A stretch of DNA of 39,597 bases. It comes from Bryobacterales bacterium (GTDB lineage Bacteria > Acidobacteriota > Terriglobia > Bryobacterales > UBA6623). Position 1 is the first letter of the stretch; every line of letters starts with the position of its first letter. The stretch lies in NCBI GenBank assembly GCA_022824585.1, contig JAJDZN010000105.1, forward strand, positions 1-39,597, in the 5' to 3' direction. The notes under the pieces are model-generated. The model ran no database searches. It was not told the origin of the DNA and worked only from the letters and a program-made list of their open reading frames with translations. The translations under genes and the position numbers were made by a program. Shown piece after piece: positions 9,135 through 16,628 of this stretch.

Positions 9135-9392
9135 TCATCCAGAGTCCCGGTGCGCCTGCACATAGCTTTCGAGGACGCGGTTCATCCGCGTTTGGTATCC
9201 CTTGCCTGATGCCCTGAAATACTCGAGCACAGATCGCTTGACACGCATCGTGATCTGTTCCGTGTGGTCAGGTTCAACCAACTCGGCTTCGCGCCAGAAG
9301 GTCTCGTCCAGTTCGCGGATGTCGCCGAAGTCGATACTCTTGTCCTGCGCGGCCGCGATCTGCCCGGTCGTGAGGGGCCTACTGTATTTCAT
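9135..9392 (-). CDS. brnA: BrnA-family antitoxin
   Basis: Antitoxin and autorepressor partner of BrnT. 85 residues from ATG 9392; a GTG directly before it would add one residue. The C-terminal half has the BrnA signature: ITMRVKRSVLEYFRASGKGY, then QTRMNRVLESYV, a ribbon-helix-helix-like DNA-binding region. The N-terminal part (TTGQIAAAQDKSIDFGDI, then LDETFWREAEL) is the toxin-binding segment in this family. It overlaps the 3' end of brnT by 14 nt, so the two are co-translated. The toxin-first order is normal for this family. Confidence 0.9.
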   Translation of the reverse strand: MKYSRPLTTGQIAAAQDKSIDFGDIRELDETFWREAELVEPDHTEQITMRVKRSVLEYFRASGKGYQTRMNRVLESYVQAHRDSG

Positions 9393-9657
9393 CACGGCAC
9401 CTCTGCCCTTCCTTGCGAGACGCGGGGCGAGCCGAAATCAGACGGATGCGCCCTTCTCGTCGGGTGTGGGTAATCACGATCAGCGCTTCGTCTCCCACTT
9501 GTCCAATGCTGACATAACGATCCTCGCCATAGTCCTTGCGGCGATCGCGCGAAGTCAGCAGAGGCCAATCGAAAACGCGTTTCGCTATCTCGACGCTGAC
9601 GCCATGCTTTCGGATGTCAGCCCAGGTGTTGGCCTCGTCCCATTCGAACTTCCTCAC
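9379..9657 (-). CDS. brnT: BrnT-family ribonuclease toxin
   Basis: RelE-fold endoribonuclease toxin that arrests translation unless bound by BrnA. 92 residues from GTG 9657, chosen because the protein then begins RKFEWDEANTWADIRKHGVS, the standard BrnT start; an upstream ATG at 9720 adds 21 non-conserved residues. Later family features are VFDWPLLTSRDRR, the RYVSIGQVGDEALIVI strands, and RIRLISARPASRKE. The frame is intact, so the pair looks functional. A TGTAC-type inverted repeat just upstream is a likely control site. The EcoRII-type nuclease gene ends 320 nt upstream on the same strand, and the two form a small defence-type cluster. Confidence 0.9.
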   Translation of the reverse strand: MRKFEWDEANTWADIRKHGVSVEIAKRVFDWPLLTSRDRRKDYGEDRYVSIGQVGDEALIVITHTRREGRIRLISARPASRKEGQRCRDEIQ

Positions 9658-9662
9658 TATGC

Positions 9663-9678
9663 ATGTACATCTTGTACT
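9663..9678. promoter_or_regulatory. Candidate BrnA operator upstream of brnT
   Basis: ATGTACATCTTGTACT on the plus strand. It contains a perfect palindrome atgtacat and two GTAC arms (gtac-atctt-gtac). It begins 6 nt upstream of the brnT GTG. BrnA proteins repress their own promoter, so an operator here is expected. The site itself is my inference. Confidence 0.4.
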
Positions 9679-9980
9679 GACTGAATCGAAGAAGCTTGCG
9701 ATGCGTTTAGGCATCCACACAGTTCTTGGAAGCTACCCCTCCGAGCTCGCCCGTAGCCGTTCCGGCCGTCGCGCGATCCATCTTGTGCCTACCCGCAGGG
9801 GAGGAGAGGTCGTTACCGATCCTCTTCCCCCACGATCTGCAGTCTCCATTGCTGTGCAGTGCCAGACGTCAGACGGCTCGACCGAGAGGCCGAAACTCTA
9901 ATCGGCTAGTGTGGCGCGCCAATGTCACCCACACGAAGCGGCGGCTCATGCACATTGCGCACTCGACCTTGCCGCCAACA
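9679..9980. other. 302-bp spacer between brnT and the EcoRII-type gene
   Basis: No supported gene, repeat or terminator seen. Any promoter for brnTA must lie at its left end. Confidence 0.4.
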
Positions 9981-11228
9981 CTACAACCTCGCACGTCTCT
10001 TGACTTCCCGAACGAAGTCTGAGACGCTCCACAGCCACTTGCGCTGCTCCGCAGTGTACGCGTCTTGGATCGGACGAGGTACGACTAACTGCATATCCGA
10101 TTCCCTCATTTGGTGGGTCTGCGTCTCCGAAATCGCTGCTTCGAGTGTTAGCACGTGTCCTCTCTGGATCTTGGATGGTTCGTCCAGCAGTTGCCGCCAT
10201 CGCACGTTGCAGCTTGACTTTGCACCAAGCATGGTCAGGTGCAGGTCTCGGGGTTCGGAAGCAGCTCGATACGCCTCTCCGCTCGTAAATACGAAGTCTG
10301 GACGGTGCTTGTTCTCTGTAGAGAATCCACGAACATATGAAAGCTGATGCGCCCGAAACACGGCTTCCAAGTGATTCCCTAACGAACGCCCGATGCGCGA
10401 CTCTCGGCACTTCTGGATTCTCAGTGCGAACCTGATGCATCCATCAACATCGGCCTCTCCGTCTTCCCGGAGAAATCCAAGATCACTTTGGAGCCGCTTC
10501 GCCACGATGCGGCGCTCAAGCCGCCGAAATATCGCATCCTCGCGGTCTAGCCATTCGACCAGGACTGCATCCGGGTCCTCGTCGGCCCGTACTTCGCCCA
10601 AGCGTTCCCGGGCGAGCCGAGACAGTTCGGCGGTATTCGGAAACGTGTCTCCCAACGGATCGACAATTGTGTCGATCGACTTGGCGATCGGATCCTTGAA
10701 CTGAACCCCCATTTGGTCGAGGATCATCCGTGCGGAAAAGTTCAGGCCCGGTTCGCCTGTCTTTATCTCACGCCATGCAAGCAGAGTTCCACTTGAGTGT
10801 GAGTCGCTGGCTTCCAAGCCGAACAACCATGAGACCTGTCGCTGGCCCGTCGATCCGTCTGGCGTAACGATGAAGTACAGCGTCCGGCCTGGGGTGATCG
10901 CCAGAAACAGAGTGTCCCCTTGTCGCATCAACTCGGTTACCCGGTTGGCCCGATAGCAGAGCCGCCATTCGGGATCCCGGCGAGTATGGCTGCTCCGCGC
11001 GCAGAAATGGGTAGCCCATCCTTCATCGATGACACATTCTCGATCGTCGGCGAGCGAGACAAAGATCGCCTTGAGCCGTTCCTTGCCGCCAGCGGGCAGG
11101 AATAGGCGGCGCATTTGGCTCGTGGTGCCGATCTCATGCCGCTCCGAGATCTTCGGTTCAGCGTCCACGGTACGAAGGCGCTTCACTCCAACGCCCACAA
11201 AGTAATCTCGTAAGTGCCCGCGCGTCAT
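9981..11228 (-). CDS. EcoRII-type type II restriction endonuclease
   Basis: Site-specific DNA endonuclease; EcoRII itself recognises CCWGG and needs two sites. 415 residues, close to EcoRII length. The C-terminal catalytic domain (about 240-415) has the family pattern: RSLGNHLEAVF (Glu288 region), TENKHRPDFVF with Asp311, TMLGAKSSCNVRWRQ with Lys337, Trp344 and Arg345, then HVLTLEAAIS and MQLVVPRP. The N-terminal 230 residues correspond to the effector DNA-binding part but are less recognisable. All expected catalytic residues are present and the frame is intact. No C5 cytosine methyltransferase or Vsr gene lies within several kb, unlike usual restriction-modification loci. It starts 6 nt after a possible 40-residue frame and reads from an AT-rich promoter region. 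Recognition sequence is not predictable here. Confidence 0.85.
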   Translation of the reverse strand: MTRGHLRDYFVGVGVKRLRTVDAEPKISERHEIGTTSQMRRLFLPAGGKERLKAIFVSLADDRECVIDEGWATHFCARSSHTRRDPEWRLCYRANRVTELMRQGDTLFLAITPGRTLYFIVTPDGSTGQRQVSWLFGLEASDSHSSGTLLAWREIKTGEPGLNFSARMILDQMGVQFKDPIAKSIDTIVDPLGDTFPNTAELSRLARERLGEVRADEDPDAVLVEWLDREDAIFRRLERRIVAKRLQSDLGFLREDGEADVDGCIRFALRIQKCRESRIGRSLGNHLEAVFRAHQLSYVRGFSTENKHRPDFVFTSGEAYRAASEPRDLHLTMLGAKSSCNVRWRQLLDEPSKIQRGHVLTLEAAISETQTHQMRESDMQLVVPRPIQDAYTAEQRKWLWSVSDFVREVKRRARL

Positions 11229-11234
11229 AGTGCT

Positions 11235-11357
11235 TCACTCCATCAGGTGCTTCGCCGACGTCACCAGCGTGAAGTCGCTACATGCTGCGGTTACGAGAGC
11301 CAAGAACTGCGCATAGAAGCCGGACCGCTTGTCTCTCACACCTGATTGATGCGCCAC
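11235..11357 (-). CDS. Possible 40-residue leader peptide or small protein before the restriction gene
   Basis: GTG 11357 to TGA 11235, only 6 nt before the ATG of the EcoRII-type gene. A purine-rich aaaggag lies upstream but 13 nt from the GTG, farther than usual. The peptide has a central helical stretch (SGFYAQFLALVTAACSDFT). I do not recognise it. The tight spacing and the promoter upstream suggest it could be translated and coupled to the nuclease. It may equally be a chance frame or the tail of a lost gene. Confidence 0.3.
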   Translation of the reverse strand: MAHQSGVRDKRSGFYAQFLALVTAACSDFTLVTSAKHLME

Positions 11358-11439
11358 TAGCTCAGTTCAACTCCTTTGTTGCGATCGTTGTTGCCGCGAC
11401 TGCGCGAATTGCAGGTCAGTAGTTGTGTCATCAAACCCA

Positions 11440-11445
11440 ATTATA
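11440..11445 (-). promoter_or_regulatory. -10 box (TATAAT) reading toward the restriction gene
   Basis: Perfect TATAAT on the minus strand inside an AT-rich stretch, about 80 nt upstream of the small frame and 210 nt upstream of the nuclease start. No convincing -35 at 16-18 nt was found. Confidence 0.45.
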
Positions 11446-11750
11446 ACATTCTAATCGATTTATAGAACAATTCAGATCCATAAAATTCTTGAGTAGATTA
11501 TACTAATTATCAATAGATCATGGTTCGCTAGATCGCTGCAATAGCCGACTCCGTTTCCAGGCCGGAAAGGCGTACAACTAGATCGGTGCGAGGCTTGGCC
11601 CGGAGCACACGCCCCCCTCGCTCTGGGCTCTTGCAGTCGCAACACGCCCGTTGGTCAGAGATGATGCAGCCCTGTTCGTGTCGCGCTGCCAGCATTGCTC
11701 GATCCTTGGCACTGCCTTCACTGACGTGCAATCGACCGACCGCCGTCCGC
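11446..11750. other. AT-rich then GC-rich non-coding stretch
   Basis: From about 11430 to 11522 the sequence is strikingly AT-rich compared with the rest of the window (for example attatactaattatcaatag). It then returns to GC-rich non-coding DNA up to the tctC promoter. No protein-like frame is seen. The composition change marks a likely insertion boundary. Confidence 0.5.
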
Positions 11751-11756
11751 TATAAT
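11751..11756 (+). promoter_or_regulatory. -10 box of the tctCBA operon
   Basis: Perfect TATAAT ending 11 nt before the GTG start of tctC. Transcription would begin about 5 nt before the start codon, leaving no room for a ribosome site: a nearly leaderless mRNA. No good -35 is visible. Confidence 0.5.
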
Positions 11757-11767
11757 CGTGCGTCCCT

Positions 11768-12730
11768 GTGACGCCCCCTGCGCTCCGCTGGATTCTGGTT
11801 AGCTGCCTTCTCGCGGTCGGCTGCTCGGGCAACGAAGAGTCATATCCGTCCAAGGAGATCAAGCTCATCGTTCAGGCGTCGCCCGGCGGCGCTTCCGACA
11901 TGGTCTCCCGGGTAATGGCGTCACTGGCGGAAGGCCACCTGAACGTCCCCATCGTTTGCGAGTACAAGCCCGGCGCCAGCGGTGCCTTGGCTTTCTCGTT
12001 CGTGGCCCGCCGACCGTCGGACGGTTACACCATCGGACATGCTCCCGTCGAAATCGCCATCGTCCGCTCGCTGGGCTACGCCGACATCGGACCGTCCGAC
12101 GTATCGCTGATCTGTCTGGTGTCCAAGACCGCCCCGGCACTCGTGGTCCATCCAGACTCTCCGTGGCAGAGCTTCGATGACTTCATTGCTGCTGCCAAGG
12201 CTGAACCAGGCAACATCGTCATGGCGAACTCGGGGATTGGCTCGATCTGGCACTTCAATATCCTGCTTCTCGAGCAAGGCACAGGCGCGCGCTTCACACA
12301 CCTTCCCTACGGAGGCTCTGCCCCGGCTCTTGTGTCCGTGATCGGCCGGCACTCCGATGCGGCGGTCGCCGCCGTCGGCGAGGTGATTTCGCACGTCCGA
12401 GCCGGGAGCCTGCGCGCCCTGGCCGTCTTTGACGCTGGACGCGCCGGTGTCATGCCCGAGGTGCCCACGAGCCATGAACTCGGTTACCCGATCGGAGCGC
12501 CCGCATGGAGCGGATTCTACGGCCCGGCCGGGATGCCTGCGGAGCGCGTCGCCATGCTAGCCGACGCATTCAAGACCGCCTTCGAAACCACGGAGTGGGC
12601 CGAGTTCTGCAGGGAGCTCGGAATGGAGGCCCACTACTTGGGCAAGGAGGACTTCGCGGCATTCGCCTTGGAACAGCAGCGTTTCTTCGAGAGCCGGATC
12701 CCCCAGCTCGTCCGCTTGGAGAACCCGTAA
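11768..12730 (+). CDS. tctC: Tripartite tricarboxylate transporter substrate-binding lipoprotein
   Basis: Periplasmic receptor that captures a carboxylate and hands it to TctA/TctB. 320 residues from GTG 11768. The N-terminus is a lipoprotein signal (WILVSCLLAVGC) with the lipid-bearing Cys19. The mature part has the TctC/Bug pattern: YPSKEIKLIVQASPGGASDM at the start, GASGALAFSFVARRPSDGYT, LVVHPDSPWQSFDDFIAAAK, GIGSIWHFN, and PYGGSAPALVSVIGRHSDA. Its stop touches the start of tctB, showing an operon. The ligand is not predictable; Bug proteins bind many organic acids. The start lies about 11 nt behind a TATAAT box, so translation may be leaderless. Confidence 0.92.
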   Translation: MTPPALRWILVSCLLAVGCSGNEESYPSKEIKLIVQASPGGASDMVSRVMASLAEGHLNVPIVCEYKPGASGALAFSFVARRPSDGYTIGHAPVEIAIVRSLGYADIGPSDVSLICLVSKTAPALVVHPDSPWQSFDDFIAAAKAEPGNIVMANSGIGSIWHFNILLLEQGTGARFTHLPYGGSAPALVSVIGRHSDAAVAAVGEVISHVRAGSLRALAVFDAGRAGVMPEVPTSHELGYPIGAPAWSGFYGPAGMPAERVAMLADAFKTAFETTEWAEFCRELGMEAHYLGKEDFAAFALEQQRFFESRIPQLVRLENP

Positions 12731-13153
12731 GTGCGGCACGCCGACACAATCTGCGGCGCACTGCTCGCGGCTCTTGGCTGTGGCTTGATCGTCAGCGGGG
12801 CGGCGTTTCCGGCCGCAGCCGGCGGGCTGCCCGGCGCAGGGTTTTTTCCACAGGCGATCGGCACTCTGATGGCATTGCTTGCATCCGCGCTCCTGCTGCG
12901 GGGACTGCGCGGCCGCTCCGAGGGGCCGTTCTCTATCGAAAACATGCGCGAGGTTGCCGTGACCGCGGCCTTGCTGCTGGCGTACTTGCTGCTGTGGGGC
13001 ACTGGCTGGTTTGTCGTTCGGACGGCAGTGTTCTTGGCGATCATGTTGAGCCTGCTAGGCCAGCGATGGATCCCGGCCTTGGGCTACGCTTCCGCGCTGG
13101 CGGTGCTCGTGTATCTGGCTTTTGACGTAGGCCTGAACGTCACCTTGGAGTGA
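12731..13153 (+). CDS. tctB: Tripartite tricarboxylate transporter small membrane subunit
   Basis: 140 residues from GTG 12731, immediately after the TAA of tctC with no gap, so translation is coupled. It has four predicted membrane helices: about 5-27, 38-58, 75-95 and a final pair-like stretch 97-137. The GLPGAGFFPQAIGTLMALLA segment is typical of the TctB (DUF1468) family. It is the small, poorly conserved membrane partner of TctA. TctA follows after 55 nt. Nothing unusual was seen. Confidence 0.88.
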   Translation: MRHADTICGALLAALGCGLIVSGAAFPAAAGGLPGAGFFPQAIGTLMALLASALLLRGLRGRSEGPFSIENMREVAVTAALLLAYLLLWGTGWFVVRTAVFLAIMLSLLGQRWIPALGYASALAVLVYLAFDVGLNVTLE

Positions 13154-13208
13154 GCGCTATGGAGCCGGCACGTCTGAAATTCGCGGACCGCTGGAGGATT
13201 CCGGACTG

Positions 13209-14714
13209 ATGGCCGAAATCTTGGCGGGCCTGTCGGCCGTCCTGGCATGGCAGGTACTGGGGTTCCTAGCCATCGGTGTATGCCTGGGAGCGGTCTTCGG
13301 AGCCCTGCCGGGCTTGACGGCCACCATGGGCGTGGCCCTGTTGACGCCGCTCACGTTCTGGGTCTCGCCCGAGCAGGGCCTGGCGATGCTGCTCGGCATC
13401 TATTGCGGCACCATTCCGTCCGGCGGCATTCCCGCAATCCTGATCAACGTCCCCGGCACGCCGGCTTCCATCGCGGCCTCGTGGGACGGCTACGCGCTGA
13501 CCCGCAAGGGCCAAGCGGGGCTGGCCTTGGGAATCAACGCACTCGCTTCGACCACCGGCCAGCTCACCAGCATCGCCTTTCTGGCCTTCCTCGCCTTCCC
13601 GATCGCCAGTTTCGCCCTCAGATTCGGCCCTGCCGAGTACTTCGGACTGACGTTGCTCGGCGTCAGTCTGATGGCCGGCGTCTCCGGCGGACACGTGCTC
13701 AAGGGCGTGCTGGCCGGTACTCTCGGATTGGCCCTGGCTTTGGTGGGGCTGGACCCGATGACCGCCTACCCGCGCTACACGTTCGGGATGTCGGAGTTCT
13801 TGGACGGAATCTCGTTCGTGCCCGTGATGATCGGGCTGTTTGGGCTGGGAGAGGTGCTGGTGCAGATCTCGGATCGCCAGTCGGCCCAAGTGTCAGCTGC
13901 CGCCGCGATCGGCCGCGTCCTGCCTAAGATCGCCGATGCCAAGCGCATGGCGAGGGCGACCTTCAGCGGCGCGGCCGTCGGCACGATGGTGGGGGCGATC
14001 CCGGCCGCCGGTGGCGATATAGGCGCGGTGATCGCGTGGGAGCAGGCCCGTCGGACATCCTCTGACGGGGATAGCTTTGGGAAGGGCTCCCTGAGCGGTC
14101 TCGCCGCGAGCTGCTCGGCTTGCAACGCCGCCATTGGCGGGGGGATGACTACGATGCTCACGCTGGGCATACCCGGAGATGCCGTTTCGGCCATCCTCAT
14201 CGGCGCCCTGCTGATCCACGGCATCCAGCCCGGCCCGCTGCTCTTCGCCAACAATCAGGCATTCGTCTTCTCGATCGTCTTCCTGATGATCTTCGCCTCC
14301 CTGCTGATCATGGTCATCGGCATCTTGGGAGCCAAGCCCTTGGCAAAGGTGCTGAGCATTCCCGCCCCATGGCTTTGGGCAGGCATCATTGTGTTCGGCA
14401 CTGTGGGTGCCTACGCGCTGAACAACGCGGTCACCGACGTGTGGGCCATGTACGCCGCGGGCGTTGCGGGCTTCCTGTTCCGCAAGACGCAGATCCCGCT
14501 CGGCCCGCTCGTGCTCGGACTGATCCTGGGCCCGCTGATGGAATCCAACCTGCGTCGAGCGCTCATCCTCAGCCGCGGCGATTGGTCGGCCATGCTGACG
14601 CGCCCGATCTTGCTGGTTTTCCTGGCCGCAACGCTGCTGTCGCTGCTTTGGCCACTCGTCCGAGCGAGACGAGGGCGAGCCAAGCGCAGCCAAGACACGA
14701 TTCCCGACGCCTAG
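13209..14714 (+). CDS. tctA: Tripartite tricarboxylate transporter large membrane subunit
   Basis: 501 residues, the usual TctA length, with about a dozen hydrophobic segments; the transport channel of the sodium- or proton-driven TTT system. Family motifs are GALPGLTATMGVALL, YCGTIPSGGIPAILINVPGT near residues 64-83, the mirrored repeat GMTTMLTLGIPGDAVSAILI, and a C-terminal LGLILGPLMESNLRRAL. The frame is intact. The last 137 nt are repeated, gapless and about 75% identical by hand count, at 19022-19158 inside the end of the DUF418 gene. It is followed after about 98 nt by the decayed PQQ-like gene. The same spacing separates the second tctA stub from the intact PQQ-like gene. Confidence 0.93.
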   Translation: MAEILAGLSAVLAWQVLGFLAIGVCLGAVFGALPGLTATMGVALLTPLTFWVSPEQGLAMLLGIYCGTIPSGGIPAILINVPGTPASIAASWDGYALTRKGQAGLALGINALASTTGQLTSIAFLAFLAFPIASFALRFGPAEYFGLTLLGVSLMAGVSGGHVLKGVLAGTLGLALALVGLDPMTAYPRYTFGMSEFLDGISFVPVMIGLFGLGEVLVQISDRQSAQVSAAAAIGRVLPKIADAKRMARATFSGAAVGTMVGAIPAAGGDIGAVIAWEQARRTSSDGDSFGKGSLSGLAASCSACNAAIGGGMTTMLTLGIPGDAVSAILIGALLIHGIQPGPLLFANNQAFVFSIVFLMIFASLLIMVIGILGAKPLAKVLSIPAPWLWAGIIVFGTVGAYALNNAVTDVWAMYAAGVAGFLFRKTQIPLGPLVLGLILGPLMESNLRRALILSRGDWSAMLTRPILLVFLAATLLSLLWPLVRARRGRAKRSQDTIPDA

Positions 14715-14812
14715 CACATTCGACAGTGCGTCGGAGGGGTCGTCTGGATAGAACCGATCCAGCTGCCCGCGGAGCGACGCGCAAAGACCTCCGAAGTTCG
14801 AGGAAGAGGACG

Positions 14813-15402
14813 ATGGACACGCTACGGCTCAGGGCCGCTCAACCGATCTGACTCTGGGGATCGATCGCGATCATCGCTGCTGCATGGATCACTGACCCGA
14901 CCTTGGTGGCAGTGGCGCGGCCGCGACTACAGCGCCGTCACCGAGAGCGCCGCCCCGCGCCAGTTCTCCGCCAGCCAAAGCGTCAAGCGGCGAATCACTG
15001 TGCCCGGAGAGGGACATTGGCCCCTCGGTGTCAGCGTCCAAGCGCCTTGCGCCACAACAGTCGCGGTCTCGGAGAAGGATGCCAGCGAAGGGGACTGCCC
15101 GTTCTAAGACCTCTGGTGATGCGCTTCGGCAACGAGCGTCGGCGCCGACCTCGAGTTCCGACAAGCCGCACGTGGGCTTCTACCGGCGCTACCGCCGCTT
15201 CGCGCCGAACACAGTGGTGACGGACCGAGAAATCTTGATCGCCAACTTTGGCTACCGCGGCAGTTACGACTGCAGCATGGCTGGCAAAATGCTGGCCGTG
15301 AAGGCGATGGGCGCCGAGCCTTCTACCCCATCGTCTGTGATCGTTGACGGCAAGCTGCATTCGCACAGCGAGGTCGAACTGTTCTGCATCAGTTCGAGCT
15401 AG
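14813..15402 (+). pseudogene. Decayed PQQ-like beta-propeller gene
   Basis: A broken copy of the gene at 19258-20568. Both have the same upstream context (aggaagaggacgATG here, aggaaaaggacgATG there). The reading frame here stops after 12 codons. Matching blocks continue: tggcagtggcgcgg near the start, GEGHWPLGVSVQAP-like remains of the first blade, then the frame at about 15165-15300 reading DREILIANFGYRG against DGEILIANFGSRG in the intact copy. About 690 nt are missing at about 15300. The end rejoins with SSVIVDGKLHSHSEVELFC against SSPVIVDGRLYLRSEDELFC and the same CISSS stop. An open frame from 15028 to 15402 could still give a fragment but would lack most propeller blades. Confidence 0.9.
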
Positions 15403-15432
15403 CGTGGCCGCCGATCGCATACACGGCAGCCT

Positions 15433-15623
15433 TCGCAGTCTATGGCAGAAGTCCAAGGGGCACGAGATCTTGGTTCGTAAGAGCAGTCAGGTGGCTGTCG
15501 GGGGCCCAGCCGGATGCCAAGCGGCTATTTCGGAGCGTTTGGGCGACGTCTCTTGGGCCAAGACAGGGTGGAGCCGAACTGGTCTGCCCATTCAGGACTT
15601 CTGCCGCAGGCTGTTATACAGCC
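15433..15623 (+). repeat. Imperfect direct repeat, left copy
   Basis: Aligns nearly without gaps to 17245-17425. Shared blocks include ggatgccaag, gacagggtggagcc, ctgccca-tcaggact and gtcaggtg. Identity looks like roughly 65-70% by eye. The two copies bracket the toxin-antitoxin cassette at 15633-17242. No coding function was recognised. Confidence 0.7.
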
Positions 15624-15632
15624 GCAATCAAC

Positions 15633-15654
15633 AGTGTGTATGATAGTACACACT
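15633..15654. promoter_or_regulatory. Inverted repeat over the hicA promoter, likely HicB operator
   Basis: AGTGTGTA, 6-nt spacer tgatag, TACACACT: eight perfect pairs. A -10-like TATGAT (15639-15644) lies inside it, so a bound repressor would block RNA polymerase. The hicA ATG is 16 nt downstream. HicB family members with a DNA-binding C-terminus repress their own operon. The assignment is inference from position. Confidence 0.6.
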
Positions 15655-15669
15655 TGCGTAGCGTCGGAT

Positions 15670-15858
15670 ATGGAACGTCAGAGTCGCAAGCTAATTCAGC
15701 TGTTGGAGCGGGATGGCTGGGTGCGCGTCGCTGTCAAGGGCGGTCACTGGCAGTTCAAGCATCCCTTCAGGAAGGGTCGTGTAACGGTGCCCCACCCAAA
15801 GCGGGACCTCAAGCGCGGTACCCTCGTTTCAATCTACAAGCAAGCTGGCTGGAAATGA
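15670..15858 (+). CDS. hicA: HicA-family mRNA interferase toxin
   Basis: 62 residues from ATG 15670; upstream in-frame codons belong to the repeat and operator region. HicA is a double-stranded-RNA-binding-fold ribonuclease that cleaves mRNA. Family pattern: SRKLIQLLERDGWVRVAVKG, then GHWQFKHP with the catalytic-type His, and TVPHPKRDLKRGTLVSIYKQ. Size and order (toxin first, antitoxin 15 nt later) are typical. The frame is intact. Confidence 0.92.
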   Translation: MERQSRKLIQLLERDGWVRVAVKGGHWQFKHPFRKGRVTVPHPKRDLKRGTLVSIYKQAGWK

Positions 15859-15873
15859 CTGGAGGACAGGAAC

Positions 15874-16290
15874 ATGCGTTATGTTGCATTCATCCACCAC
15901 GATGGCGAGCCCGGATACGGCATCAGCTTCCCCGATTTCCCGGGGTGCGTGTCCGATGGTGACACGATTGACGAGGCGATCCTGCGTGGCGGCGAGGCAC
16001 TCGCCTTCCACTTGGAAGGCATGGTCAACGACAACCAGAAGATCCCAGATCCGCGCTCTGTTGAGGAAATACAGAGGGATCCGAGTCTTCAGGAGTGGCG
16101 TGAGGGAGCGACGCTTTGCATCGTCCCGGCGATCCTTGATAAGGGTTCACCGCGGAGGATCAACATCTCGGTCGACTACGGTCTCTTGCAAGCCATCGAT
16201 AACGAAGCCAAGCGGCGCGGCATGACCCGGTCTGCGTTCCTTTCCGGTGCTGCGCGCAAGGAGATCGAAGAGCGCTCCCTCGGCAGCTGA
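15874..16290 (+). CDS. hicB: HicB-family antitoxin
   Basis: 138 residues, starting 15 nt after hicA behind a clear ribosome site (ggagga, 8 nt). The N-terminal HicB fold has YVAFIHHDGEPGYGISFPDF, then PGCVSDGDTIDEAI, a partial RNase H fold that occludes the toxin. The C-terminal region (about 93-135: RRINISVDYGLLQAIDNEAK, RGMTRSAFL) is a ribbon-helix-helix DNA-binding domain, so it can also repress the operon through the inverted repeat at 15633-15654. Confidence 0.92.
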   Translation: MRYVAFIHHDGEPGYGISFPDFPGCVSDGDTIDEAILRGGEALAFHLEGMVNDNQKIPDPRSVEEIQRDPSLQEWREGATLCIVPAILDKGSPRRINISVDYGLLQAIDNEAKRRGMTRSAFLSGAARKEIEERSLGS

Positions 16291-16628
16291 GCATCCCCTC
16301 TGTGCGTTCTGGCAACTAGCCGCTTAAGCGCCTGTGGCAAGAGTCGACGAAGGCGAAACGAGGGTCCCGCGACAACTGAGGCGAAACGCGTAAGGTCTTG
16401 TGTCCTAGCTGGCCACTGGCATCACATCACAGGAAGGGGATTCGCAGAGTGGGTCTGGACGCATGACGGCCGCCAACGAATAGCAAGACCCGAGGCTCCG
16501 GTATTTGCCAACGGCACCAGGTCTGGAGAGCGGAACAGGCACCAATGCCTGCCAGCACCGCTGCCCAGTCCTTGCTTGCCTTGCGACCTGCTTATAGACC
16601 ATATTTGGACTTGGAAGGAGGATTGCCT
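16291..16628. other. 338-bp spacer between the two toxin-antitoxin pairs
   Basis: No supported gene. The promoter of the Phd/ParE pair should lie at the right end, where ttatagaccatattt is AT-rich, but no clean -35/-10 pair was found. Confidence 0.4.

Noticed and set aside
8714-9163. 149-codon frame between the HAD gene and brnA
   Set aside because: No recognisable motif, overlaps other equally weak frames on both strands and the end of brnA.
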